Assembly: GCA_963969595.1 (NCBI GenBank)
Contig: OZ018409.1
Coordinates: forward strand, 7,144,520-7,208,519
DNA from: Neckera pumila
Taxonomy: Eukaryota > Streptophyta > Bryopsida > Hypnales > Neckeraceae
DNA: 64,000 nucleotides
Direction of reading: 5' to 3'
The translations under genes were made by a program, and so were the position numbers. Of the stretch, positions 59,756-64,000 are shown piece by piece (the stretch's first letter is position 1; each line of letters opens with the position of its first letter). Below the pieces are notes generated by a model, which had not been told where the DNA came from, made no database searches, and saw only the letters and a program-made list of their open reading frames with translations.

Positions 59756-61479
59756 GAGAGAAATCTCTGCAGGGAATTCAACATAATGCTAGTACCACAG
59801 ATCCATTACGAGCGACTGTAGCGAGCTGGATTTGCAAACTGGATTTGCACGCAAGCACGACAAGCGCAAAGCACTGTCTGCTTGAAGTGGATGGGCAATG
59901 CATTGCAGGTGGCCATCTCTACTTGCTCGTCACGTGTCAGTCAGGCAAGCAGGGACTTTCTTTTAGACGAATTTCCGCACATCCTCAATCACAAATCCTT
60001 GCAAATCCTAAACAAATTTCAATTTTTCCTGGATTGACCTTGCTTTGGTCGACTTTCAAGATGTTTATGTGAGTAGGGAGAAACTACAATTTAGAAGTAG
60101 CTTTGTCTTTATTTCAAACTAAACGCAATCTAAAAGTTCAAGTCTAATGTTAAAATTAGTTTTCAAGAAGTCGAAAACTTATTCCCTTCACTTTTCAAGT
60201 ACTTCTCTCTATAATCATTCCAATCCCCCCTTTGCAAATATGCACACTTCTATGCACTTGACCTGGAAAAATGATTTGTCTCATATGAAATTATTTCGAT
60301 TCTAACTATGTGGAAGTCTATCCTAAGTGACCAGAATAGTAAGGTATTTGCACCCTGAATGGCCACCTAAAATAATCAAAGGGCATTCACAGGAATAGTT
60401 ATAGTAGGTGCCTCAGTTCAACAAACTCAATGAACTTTGTTTTCTACTCAAAATGATGCAGACAAAAGTTCAATGAGTTCATTGAAACTACTTCAATTCC
60501 TTCTATTTCAATTGTTGATTCAAAGTGCATATGTCGGGTTAGAGGGTGTAGGTGAAACCTTTTTGACCTTCCCTTCTATCCAATGTACCACATCAAAGCA
60601 AACCTTAAAATAACATTTTGTAATAAAAAATTTATCTAGAACATTAGGGTAGGAAGCTTGAGAATATTTTTATGGAGGCAAAATAATTGCAAAAGATTCT
60701 CCAATAAAGAATCTTGCAAGTAACTAACTTTATGGTAGTTTATACTTCCTCGGAGGGAAAGCGCAATTTGGCTTGATGACTTGACTCTATATAGAATTAC
60801 TTAACACCAATTTTGTTTAATTTCCACGAAATTCCTCAATTTGGCACTTTTCAAAGTCCACAAACTAAATAAAATTCAATACAATTTTTATTTTTAGAAC
60901 TTTATGTATATGAATGTAACAATTTTTGGTGTCCAAAATCGACACAAGTTAAAGGCATTGGCAATCTTCAATTCACCCAAAATGAACTTTAAAAAACCAT
61001 TCATAAAAGTCAAGAAAAGATGAAAAATTTGTAGAACACTAATAGTAATGTATTCTGAAAAATTAAAGCCTAAAAAAATCCTCTAAAAAAAATTTTAATT
61101 CCAAATTTTAATTTATTTTTTAATTGACCAAAAAAAAATTTCAACAAAATCCTTCAAGGGGCTTCTAATCAACCATTTACATTTTGCAAAAATAACTCCA
61201 TGAGACATGTGCCAATACTCCAAAAAACCAGTTTGAATACATGTGTAAGATGGAGATTATTATTTTTAGAAATTCATTGAGTTCATTTAATATGCAATCT
61301 TTGTAAATGACCACAAATCTCAATTTTTTATTTCAGATTTGTTTTTGTGGGCCAAAAATAGTACTAAAAACTCCAATATGGTATGAAAATGAGGAATGGA
61401 TCTTTTGATATTTGAATCTACCTTACTTATAAACTTGGGTTCTTAGGGCAAAGCAAAGTTTAAAGAGCTTCATGCCAAC
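59756..61479. other. Intergenic DNA upstream of the SDR gene
   Basis: The first about 250 bases are GC-richer and should hold the SDR promoter; no TATA box is obvious. The rest is AT-rich without a supported feature. Confidence 0.45.
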
Positions 61480-62345
61480 CAAAAAAATTCCACAAAAGAC
61501 TTATCCTTCTTCACTTGTTGAGGTCAATAAAGATTTGTAGTTATACCGGTTTGTGGCCATTCAATTGAAGTCATGGAATTGAAATGTGGGAGGGTTTCAT
61601 AGCAATAGTAAATTTTCATACAAAAGATTTATCATCCTTCAAGTTCAAATCATATTGGTTTGTAGCCATTCGATTCACGCTATGAAATTATGAAGTTGGC
61701 ATGGTTGTGTGCCAACTACCAATTATCACATGGAAGACATGTGATGACTCTTCATTTTGTAAGATGAATCAAGATTTGCAGTCATGCCCGTTGTTGCCAC
61801 GTGATTAAAGATATAGAATACTAAATTCCAAATTTATTTTTGGTAAATATAAATCTTAGCCATCATAATTCCATGATAGCAAGAACCTCTCCACACTACA
61901 TAATTCCATAGCAGCAACAAGCTCTTTTTTATACATAATTCTATAGCTTCAATGACATGGTCGCAAATACACTTGACCGCAAATTGTAAGTGACCTTCTA
62001 ATGTGAAGAAGGACAAGTTTGCCATGTGAAAATTGCCCATTGGCATCAAAATGTCTACCCTTCATAATTCTGTAACTTCAATGGCTTAGTGAAGAACCAA
62101 GCATGATTGCAAATCTCAATTGAACTTTCAACCTAAAGAGATGAATATTCCATGTGGAAATTGGGGGTTGCCATAAAGCTCTCCCACCTTCTCAATTCCA
62201 TGACTTTAATAGAATGGCTACAAGCAGGTATGACTTCAAATCTTTTTTGACCTTGAAGCATAAAGAAGGACAAGTCTTCCATGAAAAAAGTGTTAGTTGG
62301 CATAAGATTCTTTAAATTTTATAATTTCATAGCTTCTCAAGGAGG
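61480..62345. repeat. Inverted array of ~130-bp units
   Basis: Units of about 110-130 bp with the core ggccattcaattgaagtcat (61555, 61664, 61794) run in one orientation on the left. Complementary units (cataattccatagcttcaat at 61932, 62061, 62193, 62320) run in the opposite orientation on the right, meeting near 61850. Confidence 0.65.
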
Positions 62346-62731
62346 TCAATTAGCATATTCTTAATAAGTGTGTCCTAATTTTGAACCCTCAATGCTCAAT
62401 GTTATAGCATACAATTTAAATTATAGAAAAGGGAAAAAATATGAATAGATTTTCCTACTAAATTTTGTGTTTTACTTATTGATATTTTTATTTGTTAATT
62501 ATGATTATTTATAAATATTTGAAGTAAAAAAATACATTGCAAATTTGAAAATGACTTTCACCTTCCTATATTATATTAAAAACCAAGTCTAAAAATTTTA
62601 AATTTTAAAAGATAATTTATTAATTTATAAATCATATTTCTCAAATGATGATGCAAATATCATCTAAATGTACTTTCTATAAATATTAGAGTTGAAAAAA
62701 AAGCTTTTCCAATTCATTTTTCATCCTATAC
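62346..62731. other. AT-rich intergenic DNA
   Basis: Nothing supported. Confidence 0.4.
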
Positions 62732-62842
62732 AAGAGGTCATTTTATATGATATTTGAGTTGAGAACTTTTAGCAATACAAATTTATTTCAAATTTATTTT
62801 GCTAAAAGTTCTTAACTCAAATATCATTTGATATGACCTCTT
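62732..62842. mobile_element. Hairpin MITE, ~111 bp
   Basis: aagaggtcattttatatgat + atttgagttgagaactttta at the left is complemented at 62795-62842 with few mismatches, loop atttatttcaaatttatttt. Confidence 0.7.
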
Positions 62843-64000
62843 TTAGAAAAATTGCAGATTAGCTTAAAGCTCTTTGCGCTTCATAATACTATAACTTGAA
62901 TATATACTTTTCTATTCATCTTACATTTTTTTTCCTTCAAAGTAGGTTTTATTTGTTTCATTAGCATATATCCTTATATTTTGCTTATATTATTATTATT
63001 ATTATAGATGTTTATTTTTTGTAATATCATTTGTTTAATTAACCTTTCTATAAGTTTCCAATGTACATGTAAATTTTTTAAATATTTTTCTTATACAAGA
63101 TTTACTAAGGTCAAAACTTTTATTTGTTGTCAATGGTTGTGTGGAGAGTACTTGATCCCGAATTTATTTTTTCTAGACAATTGTTTATTTCAAGGTTTCG
63201 CAATTAGAGAGTCATTGCAAAAAATCTTTTAAATTGTTGATTTTTAGGATGTCAATAATTATGGAAGGATTTTTTTAATTTTAAACCTTATTTTTTTAAA
63301 TCAATATTGGTATTAGAAAATATAAATCTAATGTATATGGTACCAGAATAACTTAAAATTCAGAATCTATAACTTTTGTTTATAAATCAATACCAAATTT
63401 AATTCTCAAAGTTGTAGTTTATGATACATCTTTACAAAACTTTGAATCAGGAGATGAATCGAATGTGTTCAAGGATTGACTTAGTTTTCCAAGAATCAAG
63501 TTTAGTCAAGTTTAACAAGTTGAAGGTCCCAATTAGATTTTTCATAACAACAATAAAATATCATAGTATACAACTAAATGCTTGTGTCATCTCAACTGCA
63601 AGTGTTTGCAATTGATTCAAAGTCCACAAGGCATATTACATTAAGTATTGTCTTAAACAAAATTGGATGTATAAATATTACAAACACTTATTATTGATCA
63701 TCCAAGTTTAACCCAAAGAATAACATGTCCTAAGAGATTTGTAATCACGGTATTGTAGATTCTAGCTCGAATGATTCTATTTCATTAAAAGATGTAGGGA
63801 AAATATGATCACTCAACAAAATTGTTGTTGAAGAATGCATTAATTAACTAAGTAGCCAATTTATATCTAGGAAGTGATTTATAGTAAAAACAAGGCTATA
63901 CCACTTGTTGTATGTTACAATTAAATTTGGCCAATGCATATCAAAAGACAAATTTGGTCTTTTGAATATTGTTTTTGAATATTGGGACCACTAGTAGTTA
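62843..64000. other. AT-rich intergenic DNA to window end
   Basis: Short ATT microsatellite at 62990-63005. No gene or element supported. Confidence 0.45.

Overview
This window is nuclear DNA of a land plant. The genes are split by GT-AG introns and encode plant families: a germin-like cupin, an MSS116-type DEAD-box helicase with an N-terminal targeting-like extension, a HOTHEAD-type GMC oxidoreductase, and a relative of the chloroplast maltose exporter MEX1. The background is very AT-rich and gene-poor (about five genes in 64 kb) and is full of small non-autonomous DNA transposons. I cannot name the species; low gene density and MITE load fit a repeat-rich bryophyte, lycophyte or fern as well as a seed plant.

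Layout. Bases 1-24400 hold no gene I can name. They contain TTAA-flanked elements of about 440-945 bp, a tandem array of about 135-bp palindromic units (7795-10720) interrupted by one TTAA element and one CACTA element, a tRNA-derived SINE-like promoter, a degenerate AGATTCTT-rich stretch, and one unrecognised coding-like segment (14166-14757). A two-exon germin-like gene lies at 24519-25784 (+). Bases 25800-31400 are repeats. An eleven-exon DEAD-box RNA helicase gene occupies 31412-35996 (-), with a probable 5' UTR intron and telobox promoter up to 36390. Bases 36400-44700 are again repeats, including two abutting Tc1/mariner-type elements and a near-perfect 450-bp hairpin. A seven-exon HOTHEAD-like gene follows at 44801-49896 (+), then a truncated MEX1-like gene at about 52357-56441 (+), convergent with a four-exon short-chain dehydrogenase gene at 57607-59755 (-). 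The rest, to 64000, is intergenic and includes an inverted tandem array.

The genes do not form an operon or cluster. Likely roles are apoplastic cupin (germin), organellar RNA helicase, secreted or ER-entering FAD oxidoreductase (cuticle or fatty-acid oxidation by family analogy), plastid-envelope carrier (MEX1-like, incomplete) and probably organelle-targeted SDR oxidoreductase. All five exon models were built by hand from splice sites, phase and family motifs. The helicase, GMC, SDR and germin models keep frame through every junction. The first exon of the MEX1-like gene is tentative.

The most notable non-genic signal is the TTAA-bounded family (termini TTAACCCCTAAAG...CTTTAGGGGTTAA), which looks piggyBac-like. 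One copy sits in the palindromic array at a position where uninterrupted units carry a single TTAA.
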